From: Salvelinus alpinus
Taxonomy: Eukaryota > Chordata > Actinopteri > Salmoniformes > Salmonidae
NCBI RefSeq assembly: GCF_045679555.1
Contig: NC_092093.1
Coordinates: 64,058,890 to 64,122,889, forward strand
DNA length: 64,000 bases
Direction of reading: 5' to 3'
Shown here: positions 55,036 to 64,000 of the stretch, one piece after another
Position numbering within the stretch: position 1 is the stretch's first letter
Layout of the letters: each line of letters starts with the position of its first letter
Program-made: the position numbers and the translations under genes
Notes under the pieces: model-generated
The model's database searches: none
What the model saw: only the letters and a program-made list of their open reading frames with translations
Told to the model about the DNA's origin: nothing

Positions 55036-57301
55036 GGCTCAGACAGGGGCATATCGCCGCTCTATTGAAGAGAGGGAGGCAGCTAAAGCCCAGGAGCGGT
55101 GGTTTGAGGAGGCAGCAAGGAGACGTGGCTGGAAACCCGAAAAGCCTGTGAGTAAACCCCAAAAATTTCTTGGGGGGAGGCTTAAAGGGAGAGTGGCGAA
55201 GTCAGGTAGGAAACCTGCGCCTACTCCCTGTACTTACCGTGGAGAGCGAGAGTCCGGGCAGACACCGTGTTACGCAGTAGAGCGCACGGTGTCTCCTGTA
55301 CGTGTGCATAGCCCGGTGCGGGTTATTCCACCTTCCCGCACTGGTAGGGCTAGATTGAGCATTGAGCCAAGTGCCATGAAGCCGGCTCTACATATCTGGC
55401 CACCAGTGCGTCTCCTCGGGCCGGCTTACATGGCACCAGCCTTACGCATGGTGTCCCCGGTTTGCCTACATAGCCCGGTGCGGGTTATTCCACCTCCCCG
55501 CACTGGTCGGGCGACGGGGAGTATTCAACCAGGTAAGGTTGGGCAGGCTCAATGCTCAAGGGAGCCAGTACGCCTGCACGGTCCTGTATTTCCGGCGCCA
55601 CCTCCCCGCTCCAGCCCAGTACCACCAGTGCCTACACCACGCACCAGGCTTCCTGTGCGTCTCCAGAGCCCAGTTCCTCCTCCACGCACTCTTCCTGTGG
55701 TGCGTGCCCTCAGCCCGGTACCTCCAGTTCCGGTACCACGCACCAGGCCTATAGTGCGCATCGAGAGTCCAGTGTGCCCTGTTGTTGTTCCCCGCACTAG
55801 CCTAAAGGTGCGTGTCCTTAGCCCGGTACCTCCAGTTCCGGCGCCACGCACCAGGCCTATAGTGCGTCTCAGTCGGCCAGAGTCTGCCGTCTGCCAAGCG
55901 GCGCCTGAACTGCCCGTCTGCCAAGCGGCGCCTGAACTGCCCGTCTGCCAAGCGGCGCCTGAACTGCCCGTCTGCCAAGCGGCGCCTGAACTGCCCGTCT
56001 GCCAAGCGGCGCCTGAACTGCCCGTCTGCCAAGCGGCGCCTGAACTGCCCGTCTGCCAAGCGGCGCCTGAACTGCCCGTCTGCCCAACGGCGCCTGAACT
56101 GCCCGTCTGCCCAACGCTGTCTGAACTGTCCGTCTGCCAAGCGCCGCATGAACTGCCCGTCTGTATTGAGCCTTCAAAGCCGCCCGTCTGCCATGAGCCT
56201 GCAAAGCCGCCCGTCTGCCATGAGCCTACAGAGCCGTCCGCCAGACAGGAGCCGCTAGAGCCGTCCGCCAGACAGGAGCCGCTAGAGCCTTCCGCCAGAC
56301 CGGATCAGCCAGAGCCTTCCGCCAGACCGGATCAGCCAGAGCCTTCCGCCAGACCGGATCAGCCAGAGCCTTCCGCCAGACCGGATCAGCCAGAGCCTTC
56401 CGCCAGACCGGATCAGCCAGAGCCTTCCGCCAGACCGGATCAGCCAGAGCCTTCCGCAAGACCGGATCAGCCAGAGCCGTCAGCGAGCCATGACCAGCCA
56501 GAGCCGTCAGCGAGCCATGACCAGCCAGAGCCGTCAGCGAGCCATGACCAGCCAGAGCCGTCAGCGAGCCATGACCAGCCAGAGCCGTCAGCGAGCCATG
56601 ACCAGCCAGAGCCGTCAGCGAGCCATGACCAGCCAGAGCCGTCATCCAGCCATGACCAGCCAGAGCCGTCATCCAGCCAGGATACGCCAGAGCCGTCATC
56701 CAGCCAGGATCCGCCAGAGCCGTCATCCAGCCAGGATCCGCCAGAGCCGTCATCCAGCCAGGATCCGCCAGAGCCGTCATCCAGCCAGGATCCGCCAGAG
56801 CCGTCATCCAGCCAGGATCCGCCAGAGCCGTCATCCAGCCAGGATCCGCCAGAGCCGTCATCCAGCCAGGATCCGCCAGAGCCGTCATCCAGCCAGGATC
56901 CGCCAGAGCCGTCATCCAGCCAGGATCCGCCAGAGCCAGCCAACCAGGATCCGCCAGAGCCAGCCAGCCAGGATCCGCCGTCCCTCAGTCCGGAGCTGCC
57001 CCTTATCCTGGTGCTGCCCCTTATCCTGGTGCTGCCCCTTATCCTGGTGCTGCCCCTTAGTCCGGTGCTGCCCCTTAGTCCGGTGCTGCCCCTTAGTCCG
57101 GTGCTGCCCCTTAGTCCGGTGCTGCCCCTTAATCCAGTGGGGTTAATTTGGAGGGTGGCCATTTGGAGGAGGCTACGAAAGCGGGTAGTGACTATGGTGG
57201 GGTGGGAACCACGCCCAGAGCCTGAGCCGCCACCGTGGATTGATGCCCACCCAGACCCTCCCCTAGACTTTTTGGTGGTGCGTCCGGAGTTCGCACCTTG
57301 A
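54947..57301 (+). CDS. Junction fusion ORF: LINE frame plus Pro-rich protein, unit 2
   Basis: An open frame of 784 residues. The first 30 or so residues (MWTTGKGGPSTPPFSSTELS...) are an off-frame reading of the LINE; after the junction at 55036 it reads [20 protein letters not shown], then the Pro-rich protein without the frameshift of copy 1. Repeat numbers: QAAPELPVC x7, PEPSARPDQ x7, PEPSASHDQ x6, PEPSSSQD(P/T) x10, LPLSPV x4; ends VRPEFAP. The fusion is a product of the duplication; expression is unknown. Confidence 0.7.
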   Translation: MWTTGKGGPSTPPFSSTELSWSRLRASSSLAQTGAYRRSIEEREAAKAQERWFEEAARRRGWKPEKPVSKPQKFLGGRLKGRVAKSGRKPAPTPCTYRGERESGQTPCYAVERTVSPVRVHSPVRVIPPSRTGRARLSIEPSAMKPALHIWPPVRLLGPAYMAPALRMVSPVCLHSPVRVIPPPRTGRATGSIQPGKVGQAQCSREPVRLHGPVFPAPPPRSSPVPPVPTPRTRLPVRLQSPVPPPRTLPVVRALSPVPPVPVPRTRPIVRIESPVCPVVVPRTSLKVRVLSPVPPVPAPRTRPIVRLSRPESAVCQAAPELPVCQAAPELPVCQAAPELPVCQAAPELPVCQAAPELPVCQAAPELPVCQAAPELPVCPTAPELPVCPTLSELSVCQAPHELPVCIEPSKPPVCHEPAKPPVCHEPTEPSARQEPLEPSARQEPLEPSARPDQPEPSARPDQPEPSARPDQPEPSARPDQPEPSARPDQPEPSARPDQPEPSARPDQPEPSASHDQPEPSASHDQPEPSASHDQPEPSASHDQPEPSASHDQPEPSASHDQPEPSSSHDQPEPSSSQDTPEPSSSQDPPEPSSSQDPPEPSSSQDPPEPSSSQDPPEPSSSQDPPEPSSSQDPPEPSSSQDPPEPSSSQDPPEPSSSQDPPEPANQDPPEPASQDPPSLSPELPLILVLPLILVLPLILVLPLSPVLPLSPVLPLSPVLPLSPVLPLNPVGLIWRVAIWRRLRKRVVTMVGWEPRPEPEPPPWIDAHPDPPLDFLVVRPEFAP

Positions 57302-57313
57302 GGGGGGGGGTTA

Positions 57314-57803
57314 TGTCACGTTCCTGACCTGTTTTCTATTGTTTTGTATGTGTTTAGTTGGTCAGGGCGTGAGTTGGGATGGGCAGTCTGTGTTTGTTCT
57401 ATGTGGGAGTGTGTTGGTTAATTAGCCTTATATGGTTCTCAATCAGGGACAGGTGTTATTCATTTCCTCTGATTGAGAATCATATATAGGTTGGCTGTTC
57501 TCACTGTTTGTTTGTGGGTGATTGTCTTCCGTGTCTGTGTCTGTGCACCACACGGGACTGTTTTCGGTTTGTTCGTTTTATGTAGTCTATTCCTGTTCGT
57601 GAGTTCTTTCGTGTGTTTATGTAAGTTCCATGTTCAGGTTTCGTCTACGTCGTTTTCTTATTTTGTAAGTTATTCAAGTGTTCTTCGTGTTTCGTCTTTA
57701 TTTAATAAATTCATTATGTCATCATACCTCGCTGCGTATTGGTCCACCGATCCTTCTCTCCTCTCCTCGTCCGAGGAGGAGGAGGAGCTAGAGCACCGTT
57801 ACA
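57314..57803 (+). repeat. 3' LTR of pol-less element, unit 2
   Basis: 490 bp, same as 49146-49635 with one visible substitution (57615). TATA-like, AATAAA and U5 ATG (57716) retained. Confidence 0.9.
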
Positions 57804-58636
57804 ATAACGATGTTCATTATGACCAAACAGTTATATTTGTGTTTCATCAGACCAGAGGACATTTCTCCAAAAAGTACGAGCTTTGTCCCCATGTGCAGTT
57901 GCAAACCGTAGTCTGGCTTTTTTTATGGCGGTTTTGGAGCTGTGGCTTCTTCTTTGCTGAGCGGCCTTTCAGGTTATGTCGATATAGGACTCGTTTTACT
58001 GTGGATATAGATACTTTTGTACCTGTTTCCTCCAGCATCTTCACAAGGTCCTTTGCTGTTATGGGATTGATTTGCACTTTTCGCACTACAGTACGTTCAT
58101 CTCTAGGAGACAGAATGCGTCTCCTTCCTGAGCGGTATGACGGCTGCGTGGTCCAATGGTGTTTATACTTGCGTACTATTGTTTGTACAGATGAACGTGG
58201 TACCTTCAGGCGTTTGGAAATTGCTCCCAAGGATGAACCAGACTTGTGAAGGTCTACAATTGTTTCTTAGGTCTTGGCTGATTTCTTTTGATTTTCCTAT
58301 GATGTCACGCAAAGAGTCACTGAGTTTGAATGTAGGCCTTGAAATACATCCACAGGTACCTCCATTTTCTGGAATTTTCCAAGCTGTTTAAAGGCACAGT
58401 CAACTTAGTGTATGTAAACTTTTGACCCACTGGAATTGTGATACAGTGAATTGAATTATAAGTGAAATAATCTGTCTGTAAACAATTGTTGGAAAAATGA
58501 CTTGTGTCATGCACAAAGTGGATGTCCTAACCGATTTGCCAAAACTATAGTTTGTTAACAAGAAATGTGTGGAGTGGTTGAAAAACAAGTTTTAATGTCT
58601 CCAACCTAAGTGTATGTAAACTTCCGACTTCAACTG
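57804..58636 (-). mobile_element. Tc1-like element, right part, unit 2
   Basis: Copy of 49636-50468; transposase N-terminus on minus at 58230-57847. Its C-terminal half is absent from this unit. Confidence 0.88.
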
Positions 58637-58922
58637 CATATCACCCCCTCTGGTTCCTTCCCTAGGCATCATTGTTTCTGTTCCCGTGTCTTGTCTTCCC
58701 GACTCTCATTGCACATCGTTACACTAATGAACTTGAAGCAGCAAGAATGATTTGCAGGTAGAGACAAATAAATTGGTAATCAATTATTGGAAAGGAAAAT
58801 GTGCAGCTCTCACTCACCATGATTTGCGTACGTTTCGCCTTTTCCTCTTCAATGATTATACCTTTTGTTGATTGCACCTCAACTCACGTTGGTTGAGCGC
58901 CCTCCACTTCTTTCCATTATTG

Positions 58923-59086
58923 ATATTTAAATCCAATCTAAGTTTATTGGTTGCGTACACAGAGTTGCAGGTGCAGTGAAATGCTTGTGTTTCTAGCTCC
59001 AACAGTGCAGTAATAATACCTAGCAATGACATAATCCAAAAAGTTTAAAAAAAAGAAAGAAATAAATGTTATAAAGAGCAATATAT
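58923..59086 (-). mobile_element. LINE 3' tail fragment, unit 2
   Basis: Copy of 50755-50918. Confidence 0.65.
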
Positions 59087-59087
59087 A

Positions 59088-59618
59088 CACTGAGTGTACA
59101 ATACCTTATGAACACCTGCTCTTTCCATGAGATACTTACCAGATGAAAGATATGATCCCTTATTGATGTCACTTTTTAAATCCACTTCAATCAGTCAATA
59201 TGATGGGGATGAGACAGGTTAAATAATATTTTTTAATCCTTGATACAATTGAGACTTGGATTGTGTATATGTGCCATTCAGAGGCTGAAATAGCAAGACA
59301 AAAGATGTAAGTGTCTTTGAACAGGATATGTTTGTAGGTGCCAAGCGCACCAATTTTTGTCAAGAACTGCAACACTGCTGGGTTTTTCACGCTCACCAGT
59401 TTCCTGTGTGTATCAAGAATGGTTCACCACCCAAAGGACATCCATCCGTTTGGCCCAACTATGGGAAACATTGGAGTCAACATGGGCCAGCATCCCTGTG
59501 GAACACTTTCGACACCTTGCCATGCCCCGACAAATTAAGGCTGTTCTGTGGGCAAAAGGGGAAGGGGGGTTGCAACTCAATATTAGGAAGGTGTTCTTAA
59601 TGTTTTGTACACTTGGTG
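59088..59618. mobile_element. Tc1-type non-autonomous element, unit 2
   Basis: Copy of 50920-51450. Confidence 0.75.
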
Positions 59619-59695
59619 TATATACAAGGTGGCAAAAGAGTTCTCCAATGACTCCAATGCTTCCCCCAGTTGTCAAAAAGTAGATCTCTACTTCA

Positions 59696-59925
59696 GGGCT
59701 CCCGAGTGGCGCAGTGGTCTGAGGCATTGCAGCTCAGTGCTAGAGACACTACAGACCCTGGTTCGATTCCAGGCTGTATCAAAACCGTCCGTGATTGGAA
59801 GTCCCATAGGGCGTCGCACAATTGGCCCAGCGTCGTCCGTGTTAGGGTTTGGCCGGGGTAGGTCGTCATTGTAAATAAGAATTTGTTCTTAACTGACTTG
59901 CCTAGTTCAATAAAGAATAAATAGA
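59696..59925 (+). mobile_element. tRNA-derived SINE, unit 2
   Basis: Copy of 51528-51757 with A and B boxes unchanged. Confidence 0.85.
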
Positions 59926-60825
59926 ATAGCTCATTCCATCTCATCCCACATATGCTCAATTAGTTTGAGATCTGGTGACTGGGCAGGCCATTGTAAGAAG
60001 CTGAATTCACTGTCATGTTCATGGAACCATTTCTGGACAATCCTAGCCTTGTGGCATGGGGCATTATCCTGGTGAAAAAATCAATTTGCAGATGGATACA
60101 CTGCTGCCATGAGAGGGATGCACCTGACTGGCAATGATGTTTAGATATCCTGTGGCATTCATATGTTCCTCCACTTTTATCAAGGGACCCAGTATTTGCC
60201 ATGAAAACACACCCCACACCATCACCAGCCTGCAATGTTGACAAGCGGCATGATGGATGCAAGTACTCATATGGTTTTCCTCCTATCAGCGTGAAACAGC
60301 AGGAAACAGGATTCATCAGACCAGGCAATGTGTTTCCAATTCTCCAGTGTCCAGTGTTTTCGTTCCTTAGCCCACTGCAACCGCAGTTTCTTGTTTTTTG
60401 CTGCAAAAAATGGAAGGTCGTCGGCTGCCATACCCCATTCGTGTCGAGGTACGATAAGTTGTGCATTCTTTTTATGTCTTTTTTGGCACCAATGGTGTAC
60501 TGGATGGTCAGTTGCTTTACACAACACGGGAAACCGTTGAGTGTGAAAAACCTACCAGCATTGCAATTCTTGACACACTCAAAACTACTGCCATACCCTG
60601 TTCAAAGGCACTAAAATCTTTTGTCTTGCCCATTCACCCTCTGAATGGCACACATACACAATCCATGTCACAAGGATTTAAAATCCTTCTTTAACCTTTC
60701 TCCTCCCCTTCATCTACACTGATTGAAGTGGATTTAACAGGTGACATCAATAAGGGATCATAGCTTTCACACTGTTAGTCTGTCATGGAAAGAGCAGGTG
60801 TTCCTAATGTTTTGTACACTCAGTG
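59926..60825 (-). pseudogene. Tc1-like transposase, decayed, unit 2
   Basis: Copy of 51758-52657; same frameshifts. Confidence 0.8.

Positions 60826-60865
<40 letters not shown>
60826..60865. repeat. (TA)n/(CA)n microsatellite, unit 2
   Basis: Same length as in unit 1, which is notable for a fast-mutating run. Confidence 0.9.
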
Positions 60866-60866
<1 letters not shown>

Positions 60867-61201
60867 TTCTTGGCCTTGAGTCTTCTTCGGTATAACGCTA
60901 CTAGCTTGGCACACCTGTATTTGGGGAGGTTCTCCCATTCTTCTCTGCAGATCCTCTCAAGCTCTGTCAGGTTGGATGGGGAGGATCACTGCACAGATAT
61001 TTTCAGGTCTCTCCAGAGATGTTCGATCAGGTTCAAGTACGGGCTCTGGCTGGCCACTCAAGAACTTTCAGAGACTTGTCCCGAAGCCACTCCTGCATTG
61101 TCTTGGCTGTGTGCTTAGGGTCGTTGTCCTGTTGGAAGGTGAATCTTCACCCCAGTCTGAGGTCCTGAGCACACTGAAGCAGGTTTTCATCAAGGATTTG
61201 T
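60866..61201 (-). mobile_element. Tc1-like fragment, unit 2
   Basis: Copy of 52698-53033. Confidence 0.8.
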
Positions 61202-61450
61202 TACGTTACAGCGTTGTTCTGTAGGTGCAATTGATCTGACACGCCCAACGAGGAGAGGTAGGTTACTGAACTTGAAACAGTGAATGCTGAGAGTGTGGAA
61301 ATAATGCGACAAAGAGGTGCTTTTAGTACAATAGGTAGGCTTACGCATACAAAGCAAAATGACGACCGTTTCCAAATAATCTGTGGGACAACAAATAATT
61401 TCATTTTATAAAAAAATATAAACACAAACAAACAGAAATAACACGATATC

Positions 61451-63203
61451 TAAGGAAGTCTCTAGGTTTTGCTCGCCTGATTTAAAGTCTCTCATGATAA
61501 GCTGTAGACCACGCTATCTACCTAGAGTTTTCATCTGTATTTTTCGTAGTTGTCTACATACCACCTCAGACCGACGCTGACACTAAAACCACACTCAATT
61601 AGCTGTATTCCACCATAAGCAAACAGGAAAATGCTCATCCAGAGGTGGCGCTCTTAGTGGCCGGGGACTTTAACGCAGGGAAACATAACTCAGTTTTACC
61701 TCATTTCTATCAACATGTTAATGTGCAACCAGAGGGAAAAAAACTCTAGACCACCTTTACTCCACACACGGAGACGCGTACAGAGCTTTCCATCGCCCTC
61801 CATTTGGCAAATCTGACCATAATTCTATCCTCCTGATACCTGCTTACAAGCAAAAATATAAGCAGGAAGCACCAGTGACTCGGTCTATAAAATAGTGGTC
61901 AGTTGAAGCAGATGCTAAATTACAGGACTGTTTTGCTATCACAGACTGGAATATGTTCCGGGATTCTTCCGATGGCATTGAGGAGTACACCACATCAGTC
62001 CCAAGCTTATAAGAAATCCCGCTATGCCCTCCGACGAACCATCAAACAGGCAAAGCGTCAATACAGGACTAAGATCGATTCATACTACACTGGCTCCGAC
62101 GCTCGCCGGATGTGGCAGGGCTTGCAAACTATTACAGAATACAAAGGGAAGCACAGCCAAGAGCTGCCCAGTGACACTAGCCTACCAGACGAGCTAAATA
62201 ACTTCTATGCTCGTTCCGAGGCAAGTAACACTGAAACATGCATGAGAGCATCAGCTGTTCCAGATGACTGTGGGATCAAGCTCTCCGCAGCCGATGTGAG
62301 TAAGACCTTTAAACAGGTCAACATTCACAAGGCCGCAGGGCCAGACAGATTACCAGGACGTGTACTCCGAGCATGCGCTGACCAACTTGCAAGTGTCTTC
62401 ACTGACATTTTCAACCTGTCCCTGACTGAGTCTGTAATACCAACATGTTTCAAGCAGACCACCATAGTTCCTGTGCTCAAGAACACTAAGGTATCCTGCC
62501 TAAATGACTACCGACCCGTAACACTCACGTCTGTAGCCATGAAATGCTTTGAAAGGCTGGTCATGGCTCACGTCACACCATTATTCCAGAAACCCTAGAC
62601 CCACTCCAATTTGCACACCGCCCCAAAAGATCCACAGATGATGCAATCTCTATTGCACTCAACACTGCCCTTTCACACCTGGACAAAAGGAACACCTATG
62701 TGAGAATGCTATTCATTGATTACAGCTCAGCATTCAACATCATAGTGCCCTCAAAGCTCATCACTAAGCTAAGGACCTTGGGACTAAACACCTCCCTCTG
62801 TAACTGGATCCTGGACTTCCTGATGTGCCGCCCCCAGGTGGTAAGGGTAGGTAACAACACATCTGCCACGTTGTTCCTCAACACGGGGGCCCCTCAAGGG
62901 TGCGTGCTCAGTCCCCTCCTGTACTCCCTGTTCACTCATGACTGCACGGCCAGGCACGACTCCAACACCATCATTAAGTTTGTCGATGACACAACAGTGG
63001 TAGGCCTGATCACCGACAACGATGACACAGCCTATAGGGAGTAGGTCAGAGACCTGACAGTGTGGTGCAAGGACAACAACCTCTCCCTCAACGTGATCAA
63101 GACAAAGGAGATGATTGTGGACTACAGGAAAAGGAGGACCGAGCACGCCCCCATTCTCATCGACGGAGCTGTCGTGGAGCAGGTTGAGAGCTTCAAGTTC
63201 CTT
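61451..63203 (+). mobile_element. L2-like LINE truncated at junction, unit 2
   Basis: Copy of 53283-55035, reverse transcriptase parts at 61903-62598 and 62700-63044; one substitution seen (54499 A/62667 G). Cut at the junction with unit 3. Confidence 0.85.
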
Positions 63204-64000
63204 GGCTCAGACAGGGGCATATCGCCGCTCTATTGAAGAGAGGGAGGCAGCTAAAGCCCAGGAGCGGTGGTTTGAGGAGGCAGCAAGGAGACGTGGCTGG
63301 AAACCCGAAAAGCCTGTGAGTAAACCCCAAAAATTTCTTGGGGGGAGGCTTAAAGGGAGAGTGGCGAAGTCAGGTAGGAAACCTGCGCCTACTCCCTGTA
63401 CTTACCGTGGAGAGCGAGAGTCCGGGCAGACACCGTGTTACGCAGTAGAGCGCACGGTGTCTCCTGTACGTGTGCATAGCCCGGTGCGGGTTATTCCACC
63501 TCCCCGCACTGGTAGGGCTAGATTGAGCATTGAGCCAAGTGCCATGAAGCCGGCTCTACATATCTGGCCACCAGTGCGTCTCCTCGGGCCGGCTTACATG
63601 GCACCAGCCTTACGCATGGTGTCCCCGGTTTGCCTACATAGCCCGGTGCGGGTTATTCCACCTCCCCGCACTGGTCGGGCGACGGGGAGTATTCAACCAG
63701 GTAAGGTTGGGCAGGCTCAATGCTCAAGGGAGCCAGTACGCCTGCACGGTCCTGTATTTCCGGCGCCACCTCCCCGCTCCAGCCCAGTACCACCAGTGCC
63801 TACACCACGCACCAGGCTTCCTGTGCGTCTCCAGAGCCCAGTTCCTCCTCCACGCACTCTTCCTGTGGTGCGTGCCCTCAGCCCGGTACCTCCAGTTCCG
63901 GTACCACGCACCAGGCCTATAGTGCGCATCGAGAGTCCAGTGTGCCCTGTTGTTGTTCCCCGCACTAGCCTAAAGGTGCGTGTCCTTAGCCCGGTACCTC
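63115..64000 (+). CDS. Junction fusion ORF, unit 3 (partial)
   Basis: The same fusion frame begins at the position equivalent to 54947 and appears open to the window end; six-G run retained, so the Pro-rich frame is joined. Incomplete. Confidence 0.6.
   Translation, partial: MWTTGKGGPSTPPFSSTELSWSRLRASSSLAQTGAYRRSIEEREAAKAQERWFEEAARRRGWKPEKPVSKPQKFLGGRLKGRVAKSGRKPAPTPCTYRGERESGQTPCYAVERTVSPVRVHSPVRVIPPPRTGRARLSIEPSAMKPALHIWPPVRLLGPAYMAPALRMVSPVCLHSPVRVIPPPRTGRATGSIQPGKVGQAQCSREPVRLHGPVFPAPPPRSSPVPPVPTPRTRLPVRLQSPVPPPRTLPVVRALSPVPPVPVPRTRPIVRIESPVCPVVVPRTSLKVRVLSPVP
63204..64000 (+). repeat. Tandem array, unit 3 (cut by window end)
   Basis: Starts with the same junction (CTTGGCTCAGACAGG) and follows unit 2 at 8168 bp offset; 55334 T/63502 C is one difference. 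How many further units exist cannot be seen. Confidence 0.93.

Larger units (their letters stand above)
55036..63203 (+). repeat. Tandem array, unit 2 (8168 bp)
   Basis: Head-to-tail copy of unit 1. From 49146/57314 onwards the offset is a constant 8168 bp. Substitutions seen include 49447 C/57615 G. It lacks the 5' LTR and the left part of the Tc1-like element because the unit starts within the LTR element. Confidence 0.95.

Overview
The window is vertebrate nuclear DNA, almost certainly from a salmonid fish. The genes have GT-AG introns, and the intergenic DNA is packed with teleost/salmonid-type mobile DNA: several Tc1-like families with TA target duplications, tRNA-derived SINEs, L2/CR1-like LINEs, hAT and TTAA-flanked elements, and LTR elements. 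No search was run; family names come from recognition of motifs and ends.

Layout. (1) 890-25106, minus strand: a complete 17-exon gene that I read as CCDC191. The exons I chose join in phase to 2682 nt (893 codons plus stop). Its introns hold minisatellites, a long pyrimidine tract, two Tc1-like elements, SINEs and a 6.4-kb LINE that itself carries a TTAA-flanked insert. (2) 25107-28295: the divergent intergenic region, into which a hAT-type element with a nested TTAA-flanked element has inserted. (3) 28296-28486, plus strand: the first coding exon of QTRT2, head-to-head with CCDC191 as I recall for the human locus. No later QTRT2 exon is visible in the following 35.5 kb. (4) 28487-46185: mobile DNA, including a 1.6-kb Tc1-like element with a nearly open transposase, LINE remnants, a complete but defective Ty3/Gypsy element (38769-43223, GGCCT target duplications) sitting inside a possible MADF-type gene relic, and a hAT transposase relic. 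(5) 46186-64000: an unusual pol-less LTR element (46186-49635, ATAAC target duplications) inserted in a Tc1-like element, and a head-to-tail array of about 8.2-kb units starting at 46757 (unit 2 at 55036, unit 3 at 63204 and cut by the window end).

The most interesting part is (5). The LTR element encodes a long proline-rich protein built from variable 9-residue repeats. Its reading frame starts inside the U5 part of the LTR, downstream of the polyadenylation signal, and crosses the LTR boundary. The array joins the middle of this element to the middle of a LINE, creates a fusion reading frame at each junction, and its units differ by a few substitutions and by repeat number.

The only host genes I can support are CCDC191 and the start of QTRT2, plus a weak MADF-like relic. 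Everything else with coding capacity is mobile DNA, nearly all broken.
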